The position numbers and the translations under genes were made by a program. This document shows positions 1-8,081 of a DNA stretch of 11,824 bases, one piece after another; within the stretch, counting starts at the first letter, position 1, and the number at the start of each line of letters is the position of its first letter. The notes below the pieces were generated by a model. That model was not told the DNA's origin. It made no database searches and saw only the letters and a list, made by a program, of their open reading frames with translations. The DNA comes from Sediminibacterium sp. (lineage in GTDB: Bacteria > Bacteroidota > Bacteroidia > Chitinophagales > Chitinophagaceae): the NCBI GenBank assembly GCA_023256555.1, contig JALRFB010000012.1:1-11824 (forward strand). Reading direction: 5' to 3'.

Positions 1-1838
1 GTGTGGTAGTAGACCACGTTCGTGCGGTGGCTTTCGCTATTGCTGATGGACAATTACCATCCAATACAGGTGCTGGTTATGTTATAAGAAGAATTTTAAG
101 AAGAGCTGTAAGATATTATTACTCTTATTTAGATTACAAACAACCATTATTACATCAATTAATGCCAGCATTGGCAAAACAATTTGAACATGTATTTCCA
201 GAATTACATAGTCAACTAGATTTTGTAAGCAAAGTAGTTAAAGAAGAAGAGGAAGGCTTTTTAAGAACCTTAGAAAAAGGATTAAAAAGAATGGATGATA
301 TCATTTCATCACATCAAAAAGGTACTACTATAGAAGGTAAATTGGTATTTGAATTATTTGATACATATGGATTCCCAGTTGATTTAACTCGTTTAATTGC
401 AAGTGAAAATTACTTAGAAGTTGATGAAGCAGGATTTGAAATTGAAATGCAGCAACAAAAAGACAGAAGCCGAGCAGCTACTGCAGTAGATACAGGTGAC
501 TGGATCATGGTAGGTGAAGATGTTTCACCACAATTTATTGGATACAATCAAACTTCTACGGAAACAAGTATTGTTAAATATAGAAATATCAAAGCTAAAG
601 GAAAAGAAGCTTATCAATGGGTGCTAGCGGCTACACCATTTTATGCAGAAAGTGGTGGACAGGTGGGAGATAAAGGCACATTCACTTTTGAAGATGGAAC
701 TATCATACAAGTTACTGACACAAAGAAAGAGAATAATTTATTTATTCATTTTACAGATACTTTGCCAAAAACAATTGGTACTAAGATAACTGCAACAGTT
801 GATGCAACACTAAGAGCCAATACTACTAAGCATCACTCTGCAACGCATTTATTGCACGCCGCTTTGAGAAATGTATTAGGAAAACATGTTGCTCAGAAAG
901 GTAGTTTAGTAAATGATCAACAATTAAGATTTGACTTTTCTCATTTCGCAAAAATGACTGATGCTGAAATAGCATCTGTTGAAAAAATAGTAAACGAGAA
1001 AATTAAAGAAAACGTACCGGTAGTAATCAATGAAATGAGTAAAGATGAAGCTATTGCATTAGGTGCTATGGCTTTATTTGGAGAAAAATATGGTGATAAA
1101 GTGAGAGTGGTAGTGATGGATCCTAATTATTCCATTGAATTATGCGGTGGAACACATGTAGGACATACTGGTGAGATTGGAGCATTTATTTTAAAAGGGG
1201 AATCCTCTGTTGCTGCTGGTGTGAGAAGAGTAGAAGCTGTGGTTGGCGCTGCTGCAGCACTTCATTTAACTGAAGTAAAAGAAAAATTACACAAACAAAT
1301 AGTACAATTAACAGAAGCTTGTGCTACTATTGCTGCTAAGTTAAATACAAGCTATTCAGCACCTGAATGGAATGAAAATTCAAGCATTGATATTTTAAAT
1401 GACACCATTGCTACTTTACAAAGTAATCAAAAAGAGTTAGCTAAGCAATTAGAAAGCCAAGAAGCTTTATTAGTCAATGAATTATTTGAGCAATACAAAA
1501 CATCATTTGTAACTATTAATGATATTGAATTCTTAGGTGTTCAATTGCAATTAAGCAGTGCAGACAATTTGAAAAAATTAGCACAGCAATTGAACAACTT
1601 ACATACTACTGCTGTGGTTATCTTAACCACTGAAGCGAATGGAAAGGCAAATGTAGCTTTATCAATCAGTGAATCTTTGGTAAATACGAAGAACTGGCAA
1701 GCACCTAACATTATTAAAGAAAAAATTGCCCCTTTAATCAAAGGTGGTGGTGGTGGCCAGAAGACACTAGCCACAGCTGGAGGACAGGATACCAGCCAAT
1801 TAGACAAGGTAATTGAGGTAGTAAAGGCTATTTTATAA
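1..1838 (+). CDS. alaS: Alanine--tRNA ligase (AlaRS), C-terminal two thirds, 5'-truncated by the window edge
   Basis: Charges tRNA-Ala with alanine and hydrolyses mischarged Ser/Gly-tRNA-Ala in the cytoplasm. The frame is open from base 1 (first full codon at base 3), so the true start lies upstream. About 611 residues are visible of a usual ~870, and most of the class II catalytic core is missing. The fragment opens in the conserved DHVRAVAFAIADGQLPSN segment at the end of that core, followed by GYVIRRILRRAVR. The editing domain is intact: HSATH at fragment residues 278-282 (the HxxxH zinc motif) and CGGTH at 381-385 (the CxxxH half). A coiled, Lys/Gln-rich stretch leads into the C-terminal DHHA1/C-Ala domain, whose glycine run GGGGGQKTLATAGGQD lies near residues 580-597. 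The stop is TAA. The identity is firm. The next gene has its own promoter-like element 44 nt downstream, and no strong terminator separates them. Confidence 0.97.
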   Translation, partial: VVVDHVRAVAFAIADGQLPSNTGAGYVIRRILRRAVRYYYSYLDYKQPLLHQLMPALAKQFEHVFPELHSQLDFVSKVVKEEEEGFLRTLEKGLKRMDDIISSHQKGTTIEGKLVFELFDTYGFPVDLTRLIASENYLEVDEAGFEIEMQQQKDRSRAATAVDTGDWIMVGEDVSPQFIGYNQTSTETSIVKYRNIKAKGKEAYQWVLAATPFYAESGGQVGDKGTFTFEDGTIIQVTDTKKENNLFIHFTDTLPKTIGTKITATVDATLRANTTKHHSATHLLHAALRNVLGKHVAQKGSLVNDQQLRFDFSHFAKMTDAEIASVEKIVNEKIKENVPVVINEMSKDEAIALGAMALFGEKYGDKVRVVVMDPNYSIELCGGTHVGHTGEIGAFILKGESSVAAGVRRVEAVVGAAAALHLTEVKEKLHKQIVQLTEACATIAAKLNTSYSAPEWNENSSIDILNDTIATLQSNQKELAKQLESQEALLVNELFEQYKTSFVTINDIEFLGVQLQLSSADNLKKLAQQLNNLHTTAVVILTTEANGKANVALSISESLVNTKNWQAPNIIKEKIAPLIKGGGGGQKTLATAGGQDTSQLDKVIEVVKAIL

Positions 1839-1856
1839 AATTTTAACATTTGCGAA

Positions 1857-1889
1857 TTGTTTCGTAGTTCAAAATTTTCCCTATTTTTG
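1857..1889 (+). promoter_or_regulatory. Bacteroidota-type promoter for the PDZ protein gene
   Basis: TATTTTTG at 1882-1889 matches the Bacteroidota -7 consensus TAnnTTTG. A TTG at 1857-1859, 22 nt upstream, is a reasonable -33 element, though the spacing is slightly long. Transcription would begin around 1894-1896, leaving a leader of about 30 nt. No Shine-Dalgarno sequence lies ahead of the ATG at 1923. The position in the only gap between alaS and this gene supports the call. Such short motifs also occur by chance in AT-rich DNA. Confidence 0.55.
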
Positions 1890-1922
1890 ATCTACAAAAC
1901 ATTTCGTATTTAAACCACTTTT

Positions 1923-3077
1923 ATGAAAAAGATACTATTAGGACTTACACTTATCTGCTTAGTAATTTTACAAAGCACTGCGCAAGAAGTTGTAATTATT
2001 AAGCAAAGCGGAAAAGATTCTGCTTTCAAACCATTAATTGTAGTTGATGGTGTAATTACTGAGAACAAAGAAATTAAAGATATATCTCCATCAGATATAA
2101 AATCAATGAATGTTTTAAAAGGTGCAGGTGCAACTGAAAAATATGGGCAAAAAGGAGAAAATGGCGTTATAGAAATTAGCACTAAAGCAAAATATAAAAC
2201 AGTACTTGATACGAGTAATATTACAGTAACTGTTAATGGTGATGAAATTATATTAAATGGAGAAAAAGTAAACGCAAATGATCCAAGACTAAAAAGATTA
2301 AAAAGAATTAATGTAATTAGAGATGGCCTAATAAACCCTCCTCCACCACCTCCTGCTACAATGAATAAAGCATTTTTAGGTGTATCAACAAAAGCAACAG
2401 AGAATGGTGCGCAAGTTGTAGAAGTAAGTCCTGAAAGCCCTGCAGCCAAAGCGGGTTTAAAAGAAGATGATATTATTACAAAAATCAATAAGGAAGCCAT
2501 AGACGGACCAGCTGCATTATTTGAACAAATTGGCAAATTCAAACCTGAAGATAAAATCACAGTAGAATTTTTAAGAGAAGGAAAATCCATTAAAAAGGAA
2601 GTGGTACTTGCTAAAAATAAAATGCCAGCTATTGCAAGAGCTGAAGCATTAAGTCCTTTAGATGGTTTAGATTCAGATGTAGAAGTGTATAATTTTGATG
2701 CCGAAGATTTTAATAAAAGAGGTGAAAATTTTAATAGAAATTTTAAAAGAGGTTTTGCTTTACCCAATTTACCTAATTTAGAAGGTATTGATGTAATGTC
2801 TAAGAAGCCTAAATTAGGTATATCCATTGAAGATCTAGAAGAAGGGCATGGTGTAAAAATCAAAACAGTCAATAGTGGATCTCCAGCAGACAAAGCCGGT
2901 TTAAAAGTGGGCGATATTATCACCACTGTAGATAAGCATGAAGTAAAAGAAGTGAATGATATTAAATGGCAATATTTTGAAGCGGGACAAAACATTAAAA
3001 TTGGTATTATCAGAAACAAAGAAAATAAGATCATTGAGGTGAAAATCCCTAAAAAGATAAATTCTGCAGATTTATAG
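1923..3077 (+). CDS. Secreted protein with a TonB-plug-like segment and two PDZ domains
   Basis: A 384-residue protein with a Sec signal peptide (MKK, hydrophobic stretch, cleavage probably near A20), so it is periplasmic or otherwise exported. It has no lipobox cysteine. Residues ~37-88 read VVDGV...ISPSDIKSMNVLKGAGATEKYG...NGVIEISTK. This is the motif chain found in the plug domain of SusC-type TonB receptors and in plug-like segments of other Bacteroidota envelope proteins. A short strand-rich part (100-120) and a run of six prolines (139-144) follow. Two PDZ domains come next: PDZ1 at ~149-230 (FLGVSTK...SPAAKAGLKEDDIITKIN) and PDZ2 at ~296-377 (KLGISIED...SPADKAGLKVGDIITTVD). The linker between them (~235-295) is rich in Asn, Asp and Phe. 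There is no protease catalytic domain, so it is not a DegP/HtrA or CtpA enzyme. It is more likely a binding or adaptor protein that recognises C-termini or extended peptides. No beta-barrel follows the plug segment. The gene has its own promoter and terminator, so it is probably monocistronic. The specific function is unknown. Confidence 0.85.
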   Translation: MKKILLGLTLICLVILQSTAQEVVIIKQSGKDSAFKPLIVVDGVITENKEIKDISPSDIKSMNVLKGAGATEKYGQKGENGVIEISTKAKYKTVLDTSNITVTVNGDEIILNGEKVNANDPRLKRLKRINVIRDGLINPPPPPPATMNKAFLGVSTKATENGAQVVEVSPESPAAKAGLKEDDIITKINKEAIDGPAALFEQIGKFKPEDKITVEFLREGKSIKKEVVLAKNKMPAIARAEALSPLDGLDSDVEVYNFDAEDFNKRGENFNRNFKRGFALPNLPNLEGIDVMSKKPKLGISIEDLEEGHGVKIKTVNSGSPADKAGLKVGDIITTVDKHEVKEVNDIKWQYFEAGQNIKIGIIRNKENKIIEVKIPKKINSADL

Positions 3078-3100
3078 AATACAACGGTTCTCATTTGCTT

Positions 3101-3130
3101 GCCCCTCCATGTATTTGGAGGGGCTTTTTT
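3101..3130 (+). terminator. Intrinsic terminator after the PDZ protein gene
   Basis: GCCCCTCCA (3101-3109) pairs perfectly with TGGAGGGGC (3116-3124) across a 6-nt loop and is followed directly by six T (3125-3130). This GC-rich 9-bp stem stands out in very AT-rich DNA, 24 nt after the stop codon at 3077. It separates the PDZ gene from gatB and supports independent transcription of the two. Confidence 0.93.
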
Positions 3131-3152
3131 ATGCTAAAGGCTTTTAAATTAG

Positions 3153-3160
3153 TACTTTTG
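3153..3160 (+). promoter_or_regulatory. Bacteroidota-type -7 promoter element for gatB, very close to the ATG
   Basis: TACTTTTG fits TAnnTTTG exactly and ends only 4 nt before the gatB ATG at 3165. In this promoter class the transcript usually begins about 5-7 nt past the element, which would put the 5' end at or beside the start codon. No clear TTG -33 element is visible about 20 nt upstream, where the T-run of the preceding terminator lies. Confidence 0.5.
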
Positions 3161-3164
3161 TGCT

Positions 3165-4610
3165 ATGGCAGACTTTAGTAAATATGAAGCAGTAATAGGA
3201 TTAGAAATTCATGCTCAATTAGCTACTAATAGTAAATTATTTTGCGGTGATAATACCAGTTTTGGAGCAGAACCCAATACACATATTAGTCCTATTACCA
3301 TGGGGCACCCAGGAACTCTTCCCAAAACAAATGCTAAAGCAGTAGAATATGCCATAAAAATGGGCATAGCATGTGAATCGGTAATTGAAAAAAATAATTA
3401 TTTCGCTAGAAAAAATTATTTCTACCCCGATCTTCCAAAAGGATACCAGATTTCACAACATACAACACCTATTTGTGTTGGAGGAAGAGTGGCTATTCAA
3501 TTGAATGGCAAAACATCTTATGTGCAATTAAATAGAATTCACTTAGAAGAAGATGCAGGTAAAAGTATACATGATATTTCACCTACCGACTCCTGTATCG
3601 ATTTAAACAGAGCCGGTACGCCATTAATAGAAATAGTAACTGAACCATGTATTCATTCAGCAGAAGAAGCTTTTTTATATGTTACCGAAGTAAGAAAATT
3701 AGTGAGATGGCTAGGTGTATGCGATGGGAATATGGAAGAAGGAAGCTTAAGATGTGATGCCAATATTTCAGTGAGACTAAAAGGCGCTAGTGAATTAGGC
3801 ACCAAAGTCGAAGTAAAAAACTTGAACTCTATAAGAAATATTAAAAAAGCCATTGAGTTTGAAATTGATAGATTAATCAAATTAGTAGATGCTGGAGAAC
3901 CCATTATTCAACAAACAAGAAGTTTTGATGCCAATAATGATTCGACATTTGCTATAAGAGATAAAGAAGATGCCAATGATTATAGGTATTTCCCAGATCC
4001 TGATTTGGCTCCATTCCATTTAACTGAAAACTATATTGATTCAATTAAATCTACCCTACCTCTTTTACCTAATCAGTTAAAGCAAATATGGAAAACAAGT
4101 TTAGGTTTATCAGATTATGATGTAGATCAAATTACTGAGAACAAAGAAGAAGCGGACTTTTATGCACTTTGGATACAATCAACCAAACATTATAAAGCAG
4201 CTGTGAATTGGATGCTAGGCCCCATTAGAGAATATCTAAATGAGTCAGGTAAATCATACCAAGACATAAGTAATAGCATTGAACAATTAAACGAATTACT
4301 TGAATTAGTTGAGTCCAACCAATTGAGTTTCTCAAACGCAACTGGAAAAGTATTTAAGGGTATTATTGGTACAAATACCAAAGCAATTGATTTTGCTACA
4401 ACAAATCAACTTATTCAAAACAACTCAACAGATGTCATTGCAGAATGGGTGGATCAAGTATTAGCGGCAAATCCTGATAAAGTAACCGAGTATAAAAAAG
4501 GCAAAAAAGGGTTAATTGGCTTATTTGTTGGTGAAGTTAAAAAAATAAGCAAAGGACAGGCTGATCCGAAAATTACCACTCAATTATTAGAACAAAAATT
4601 AGCACAATAA
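3165..4610 (+). CDS. gatB: Asp-tRNA(Asn)/Glu-tRNA(Gln) amidotransferase subunit B
   Basis: The 481-residue GatB subunit, of normal length. In the GatCAB complex it binds and phosphorylates Glu-tRNA-Gln (or Asp-tRNA-Asn) and receives ammonia from GatA to make the amidated aminoacyl-tRNA in the cytoplasm. Family signatures run in order: YEAVIGLEIHAQL (7-19), ITMGHPGTLPKTN (44-56), YFYPDLPKGYQISQ (85-98), GTPLIEIVTEP (151-161), MEEGSLRCDANISVR (190-204) and YRYFPDPDLAP (273-283). The C-terminal helical YqeY-like tRNA-binding domain covers ~330-480, including GKKGLIGLFVGEVKK (446-460). The ATG at 3165 fits the usual N-terminus (MxxxSKYEAVIGLEIH). No Shine-Dalgarno sequence is present. gatA and gatC are not in the window, consistent with the scattered gat genes common outside Firmicutes. 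The next gene begins 4 nt after the stop, so the two are probably co-transcribed. Confidence 0.97.
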   Translation: MADFSKYEAVIGLEIHAQLATNSKLFCGDNTSFGAEPNTHISPITMGHPGTLPKTNAKAVEYAIKMGIACESVIEKNNYFARKNYFYPDLPKGYQISQHTTPICVGGRVAIQLNGKTSYVQLNRIHLEEDAGKSIHDISPTDSCIDLNRAGTPLIEIVTEPCIHSAEEAFLYVTEVRKLVRWLGVCDGNMEEGSLRCDANISVRLKGASELGTKVEVKNLNSIRNIKKAIEFEIDRLIKLVDAGEPIIQQTRSFDANNDSTFAIRDKEDANDYRYFPDPDLAPFHLTENYIDSIKSTLPLLPNQLKQIWKTSLGLSDYDVDQITENKEEADFYALWIQSTKHYKAAVNWMLGPIREYLNESGKSYQDISNSIEQLNELLELVESNQLSFSNATGKVFKGIIGTNTKAIDFATTNQLIQNNSTDVIAEWVDQVLAANPDKVTEYKKGKKGLIGLFVGEVKKISKGQADPKITTQLLEQKLAQ

Positions 4611-4614
4611 GCAT

Positions 4615-5751
4615 ATGAAAAATAAAATTGTACAACTTTCCTTCTTGTTAATGATTATCATAATAAGTAGTTGTGGTAAAAAGAATCAAGAATTAAGATA
4701 TAATGTAGCAGGTACTATACAAAACGCTACAGCTCAAAAATTGTTATTACAAGAAGTTCCTTACGGCGGTAAACCAATCATTACATTAGATTCTTTAAGT
4801 TTAAAAGAAGATGGCAAGTTTAGTTTTGACTTTATTGCAAAAGAAGAAGGTATCTATAGAATCGCTACAGAAAAAGATTTGGAAATTTTATTTATCAATG
4901 ATGAAGAAAATATTCAAATTAATGCTAATGCTAATGACTACAATAGTTATCAAATCAAGGGATCAAAAAATAGTGAAGGCTTACTAAAATTTTTAAAAGA
5001 ATATAGACAAAAAGATTCTTCCATTTTTGCAACATTGTATAATTTGGACGCTTTGCAGAATCAAAAGGGCAAAGACAGTACCATTTACTGGCTGCAGAAA
5101 CAAAAAACAGAAAAGATCAACAACTTAAATCAGTTCATTGAAAAAACTGTAGCAACTGAAACTAGTCCTGCATTTATATATTATGCATTGGGTTTAAGCA
5201 TTAGATCAATGGAAGCAGCACAGGTATTGGCTATGGCCAAAGTTGCTGCTGAAAGAACAAAAGCAACCCCTTTGATTGATTTTGTAACGGCTTTAAGTGG
5301 ACAAGTTCAAGCAAATACCACTGCAGCACCAATTGAAATTGGACAAATGGCCCCAGAGATTGCTCTACAAGATGAAAATGGTAAAATAATTACATTGAGT
5401 AGTTTAAGAGGCAAATATGTATTGGTAGATTTTTGGGCAAGCTGGTGTGGACCTTGTAGAGGGGAAAATCCTAATGTGGTTGCTAATTACGAAAAGTATA
5501 AGAATAAAAATTTTACTGTATTAGGTGTTTCACTTGACGATGATAAAGCAAGTTGGTTAGATGCAATTAAAGCAGATCATTTAAATTGGCAACATATTAG
5601 TGATTTAAAAAAATGGGAAAGCATAGTAGTAAGTGCTTACCAAATAGAAGGTATACCTTTTAATGTTTTAATCGACCCTACTGGAAAAATAATCGCTAAA
5701 GATTTAAGAGGCCCAGCATTAGGCACTACTTTAGAGACTTTGTTGAAATAA
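4615..5751 (+). CDS. TlpA-like thioredoxin-fold lipoprotein with an N-terminal DUF4369-like domain
   Basis: A 378-residue lipoprotein. The signal peptide ends in the lipobox ISSC (17-20), so Cys20 is the predicted lipidated residue. The following residues (GKKNQE) lack the acid-rich surface-export signal known from some Bacteroidota, so a periplasm-facing anchor is more likely (inference). Residues ~28-120 have the beta-rich DUF4369 look (YNVAGTIQNATAQKLLLQEV, then GKFSFDF and GIYRI). A helical middle part follows. The C-terminal thioredoxin/TlpA domain (~245-378) has DFWASWCGPC, giving the redox pair Cys278/Cys281, and the cis-proline loop GIPFNVLIDPTGKI. It probably reduces or exchanges disulfides in periplasmic proteins or cytochromes; the partner is unknown. 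It sits 4 nt downstream of gatB, apparently in its operon although unrelated in function. Its last 26 bp overlap the end of the convergent RND gene. Confidence 0.9.
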   Translation: MKNKIVQLSFLLMIIIISSCGKKNQELRYNVAGTIQNATAQKLLLQEVPYGGKPIITLDSLSLKEDGKFSFDFIAKEEGIYRIATEKDLEILFINDEENIQINANANDYNSYQIKGSKNSEGLLKFLKEYRQKDSSIFATLYNLDALQNQKGKDSTIYWLQKQKTEKINNLNQFIEKTVATETSPAFIYYALGLSIRSMEAAQVLAMAKVAAERTKATPLIDFVTALSGQVQANTTAAPIEIGQMAPEIALQDENGKIITLSSLRGKYVLVDFWASWCGPCRGENPNVVANYEKYKNKNFTVLGVSLDDDKASWLDAIKADHLNWQHISDLKKWESIVVSAYQIEGIPFNVLIDPTGKIIAKDLRGPALGTTLETLLK

Positions 5752-8071
5752 AGGTTTTTATCAATGCAGGTAATAAAACTAAATTAGTGAAAGTGCTTAC
5801 AACAAGAGTTAAGGAAGTCAACCATCCTAAAGCTTTTGTGCCACCAAAATCACTAAAACAAAAAATAATAAAACCTGCTACTAAAACCAAAGAAGTATAG
5901 ATAATACTAATTCCAGTATGTCTAATGGTTTGAATAAGTGTCTGATTAACTTGATAATTCAAATGGGGCAATTCTTGTTTATAATTTACTAAGAATCGAA
6001 TAGTTACATCTATCGCTATACCCAAAGCAACGCTAAATACCAAAACAGTAGAAGGCTTCAATGCAACACCAGTCCATCCCATTATTCCTGCAGTAATAAA
6101 TAAAGGGATAATATTAGGAATCAAAGAACACATTAATATCGGAAAAGACCTAAATAAGAAAATCATACATATCGCAATCAATAGAAAAGCCCAAAAAATA
6201 GATTCACCTAAACCTTTGATAATAAAATTACTCCCCTCTAAAAAAGTTACACTACTTCCGGTAATTTCTACATAATACTTACTTGTATCAAACAAAGCTT
6301 TAGTAACACTATCAATCTTTGCTAAAAATAAAGGCAGTTTTGCACTACCAATGTCTTTCATATTCACAGAAATACGGGTGGCTTTTTTGTCTTTGTCAAT
6401 GAACTTATTTAGCAACGCTTCTGGCCCCTTGCTATTGGTTGTCTTATTTGCAGAGGAATCAATTCCAGACTTAGGTGCTATATAGGGCGCTATAAATGCC
6501 ATTTCTGTTCCTGTAGGAATAGCATAAGCTAGACTATCACCATCATAAAATGCTTGTTTAGCAAACTTCACCCCTTCTAATAAACCTAATGGTTTGCCCA
6601 GTTCAGGTTGTTCTTTTAGGAAAGCATCTAATTCATCAATTTTTTCTAAAGGTTTTAAACTTCTTGTAAGACCATTTTTCTTCTTACTATCAATTACAAT
6701 TTCTAATGGCATAACGCCCCCAGCATTTTGTTCAAACCATTTTAGGTCGGTATATAATTTGTCTTTTTTAGGTAAATCATCAACAATAAATGCTTCTTTT
6801 TTTATTTGAAGCAAACCAAAAGAAGAAACAATCATCAATACAATAGTAATACCAAAAACCCATTTAGTATGATCAAAAGTCCAACGCTCAATTTTAACTA
6901 ATAATTTCTCCAAAGTTTTATTGTCCAAGTATCGAACATGTTTTTCATCAGGCACATCCAGATAAGATAATACAGGTGGAATAAAAAACAAACTAATAAA
7001 AAACAACGCCATGATATTTAATCCCGATACCCATCCAAACTCTTTTAATAATGGACTCTTGGTTAATGCAAAAACAAAAAATCCAATGGCTGCAGTGATA
7101 TTACAAAACAATGTTACAATACCCATTCTACCAACCATTTGTACAAGAGCCTTTTCTTTATCTCCTATTTCTTTATAAGAAGTATGATATTTATTTAAGA
7201 AGTAGATACAATTAGGAATTCCAATAACAACAATTAATGGTGGAATCAAAGCAGTTAATAAAGTAATTTTTTGTCCCAAAAGCACCATAGTTCCAAAGCT
7301 CCATATAACACCCATTGCCACAACTGTTAAACTCATTAACATCGCTGGAATAGATCTAAAAAATAACATTAATGTAATGGCAGACAATAACAAAGAGCCA
7401 ATTAAAAACCATAGCATCTCTTTTTTAATTCTATCAGCCATTATAGTTCTTATATAAGGCAATCCACTTACATGTATATCAAATTCTGTTGCCTTTTTAA
7501 AATCAGCCAACTTAGCTTCTAATTTTTTAATAATGGTTGTTCTTGCACCACTATTTATAGAGTCTGGAATAAAGCTAATGGCCATTATATAAGAACTACT
7601 GTCTGGATTGTATAATAAATTCTTATAAAAAGGAAGTGATTCAAATAATAACTTATCTGCCAATAATGCACTATCACTAGAATAAGGTGTATGAAAAATA
7701 TTAGCACCTTTAAATCTAAAATTGACAGTGTCTTTATTAATAGCATATGCACTTGGAACACTCAAAACTTCAGTAACACCAGAAATTGCTTTAATATCTT
7801 TTTGTAATTGCGCTAAAGCATTAAAGTTTTGTTTTTCAAACAGCTCTTTGGTTTGAAAACCTACTACCATGGTGGTTCCATCTACTCCAAATTGATGTAC
7901 AAATTTTTTGTAAATACTAAAAGTAGGGTTGTCTTCGGGAATAGCTTTAGTGAATTCATAACTTAATTTAACTTGTACAGCAAAATATCCCATTATAAGG
8001 GTAATAGCTGCTAATAAGATTAAGCTTGTTCTTCTGTATTGTATAATTTTCTGTCCGAGACGATACCACAT
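5726..8071 (-). CDS. RND/MMPL-superfamily transporter (HAE3-like), 12 predicted TM helices
   Basis: A 781-residue inner-membrane protein with the duplicated RND plan. TM1 is ~15-34, the first periplasmic loop ~35-217, then five helices (~219-370). TM7 is ~402-422, the second loop ~425-622, then five helices (~624-770). The loops carry typical motifs such as IPEDNPTF (44-51) and DDLPKKDKLY (431-440). It is shorter than tripartite RND pumps such as AcrB (~1050), which fits the HAE3/MMPL class proposed to export lipids or hydrophobic compounds. The second half has GIAIDVTIRFL with Asp688 in the usual proton-relay position. The matching first-half site reads GIPNCIYFL with no acidic residue. No membrane-fusion protein or TolC-like gene is adjacent. 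It is the last gene of the leftward cluster, 10 nt after the PAP2-like gene. The substrate cannot be told from sequence. Confidence 0.87.
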   Translation of the reverse strand: MWYRLGQKIIQYRRTSLILLAAITLIMGYFAVQVKLSYEFTKAIPEDNPTFSIYKKFVHQFGVDGTTMVVGFQTKELFEKQNFNALAQLQKDIKAISGVTEVLSVPSAYAINKDTVNFRFKGANIFHTPYSSDSALLADKLLFESLPFYKNLLYNPDSSSYIMAISFIPDSINSGARTTIIKKLEAKLADFKKATEFDIHVSGLPYIRTIMADRIKKEMLWFLIGSLLLSAITLMLFFRSIPAMLMSLTVVAMGVIWSFGTMVLLGQKITLLTALIPPLIVVIGIPNCIYFLNKYHTSYKEIGDKEKALVQMVGRMGIVTLFCNITAAIGFFVFALTKSPLLKEFGWVSGLNIMALFFISLFFIPPVLSYLDVPDEKHVRYLDNKTLEKLLVKIERWTFDHTKWVFGITIVLMIVSSFGLLQIKKEAFIVDDLPKKDKLYTDLKWFEQNAGGVMPLEIVIDSKKKNGLTRSLKPLEKIDELDAFLKEQPELGKPLGLLEGVKFAKQAFYDGDSLAYAIPTGTEMAFIAPYIAPKSGIDSSANKTTNSKGPEALLNKFIDKDKKATRISVNMKDIGSAKLPLFLAKIDSVTKALFDTSKYYVEITGSSVTFLEGSNFIIKGLGESIFWAFLLIAICMIFLFRSFPILMCSLIPNIIPLFITAGIMGWTGVALKPSTVLVFSVALGIAIDVTIRFLVNYKQELPHLNYQVNQTLIQTIRHTGISIIYTSLVLVAGFIIFCFSDFGGTKALGWLTSLTLVVSTFTNLVLLPALIKTFISTKSLK

Positions 8072-8081
8072 ATATATAGAA

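Noticed and set aside
1541..1849. A 102-codon minus-strand frame over the end of alaS
   Set aside because: It is a shadow of the C-terminal AlaRS domain: its proline run is just the complement of the glycine-rich segment. No promoter or domain was seen.
1850..1867. Weak hairpin (CGAA-TTGT-TTCG core) after alaS as a possible terminator
   Set aside because: Only four Watson-Crick pairs form the core, with wobble pairs beyond them, and no clean T-run follows. It also overlaps the -33 region of the next gene's promoter.
1837..1878. Two copies of the self-complementary AAAATTTT flanking the alaS/PDZ spacer
   Set aside because: Short AT palindromes are expected by chance at this base composition, and they show no link to any other signal.
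1910..3094. A 394-codon open frame on the minus strand lying opposite the whole PDZ protein gene
   Set aside because: The plus-strand protein has a signal peptide, two PDZ domains and its own terminator. The antisense product is a low-complexity Ser/Phe/Leu/Ile-rich string with no recognisable domain, as expected from the complement of AT-rich, Lys/Glu-rich coding DNA.
5700..5775. A terminator for the gatB-thioredoxin transcript or the RND transcript
   Set aside because: GGCCC...AGGC near 5710-5724 pairs over only about 3 bp and has no T-run. GGTTTTTAT at 5753 has T residues but no stem before it.
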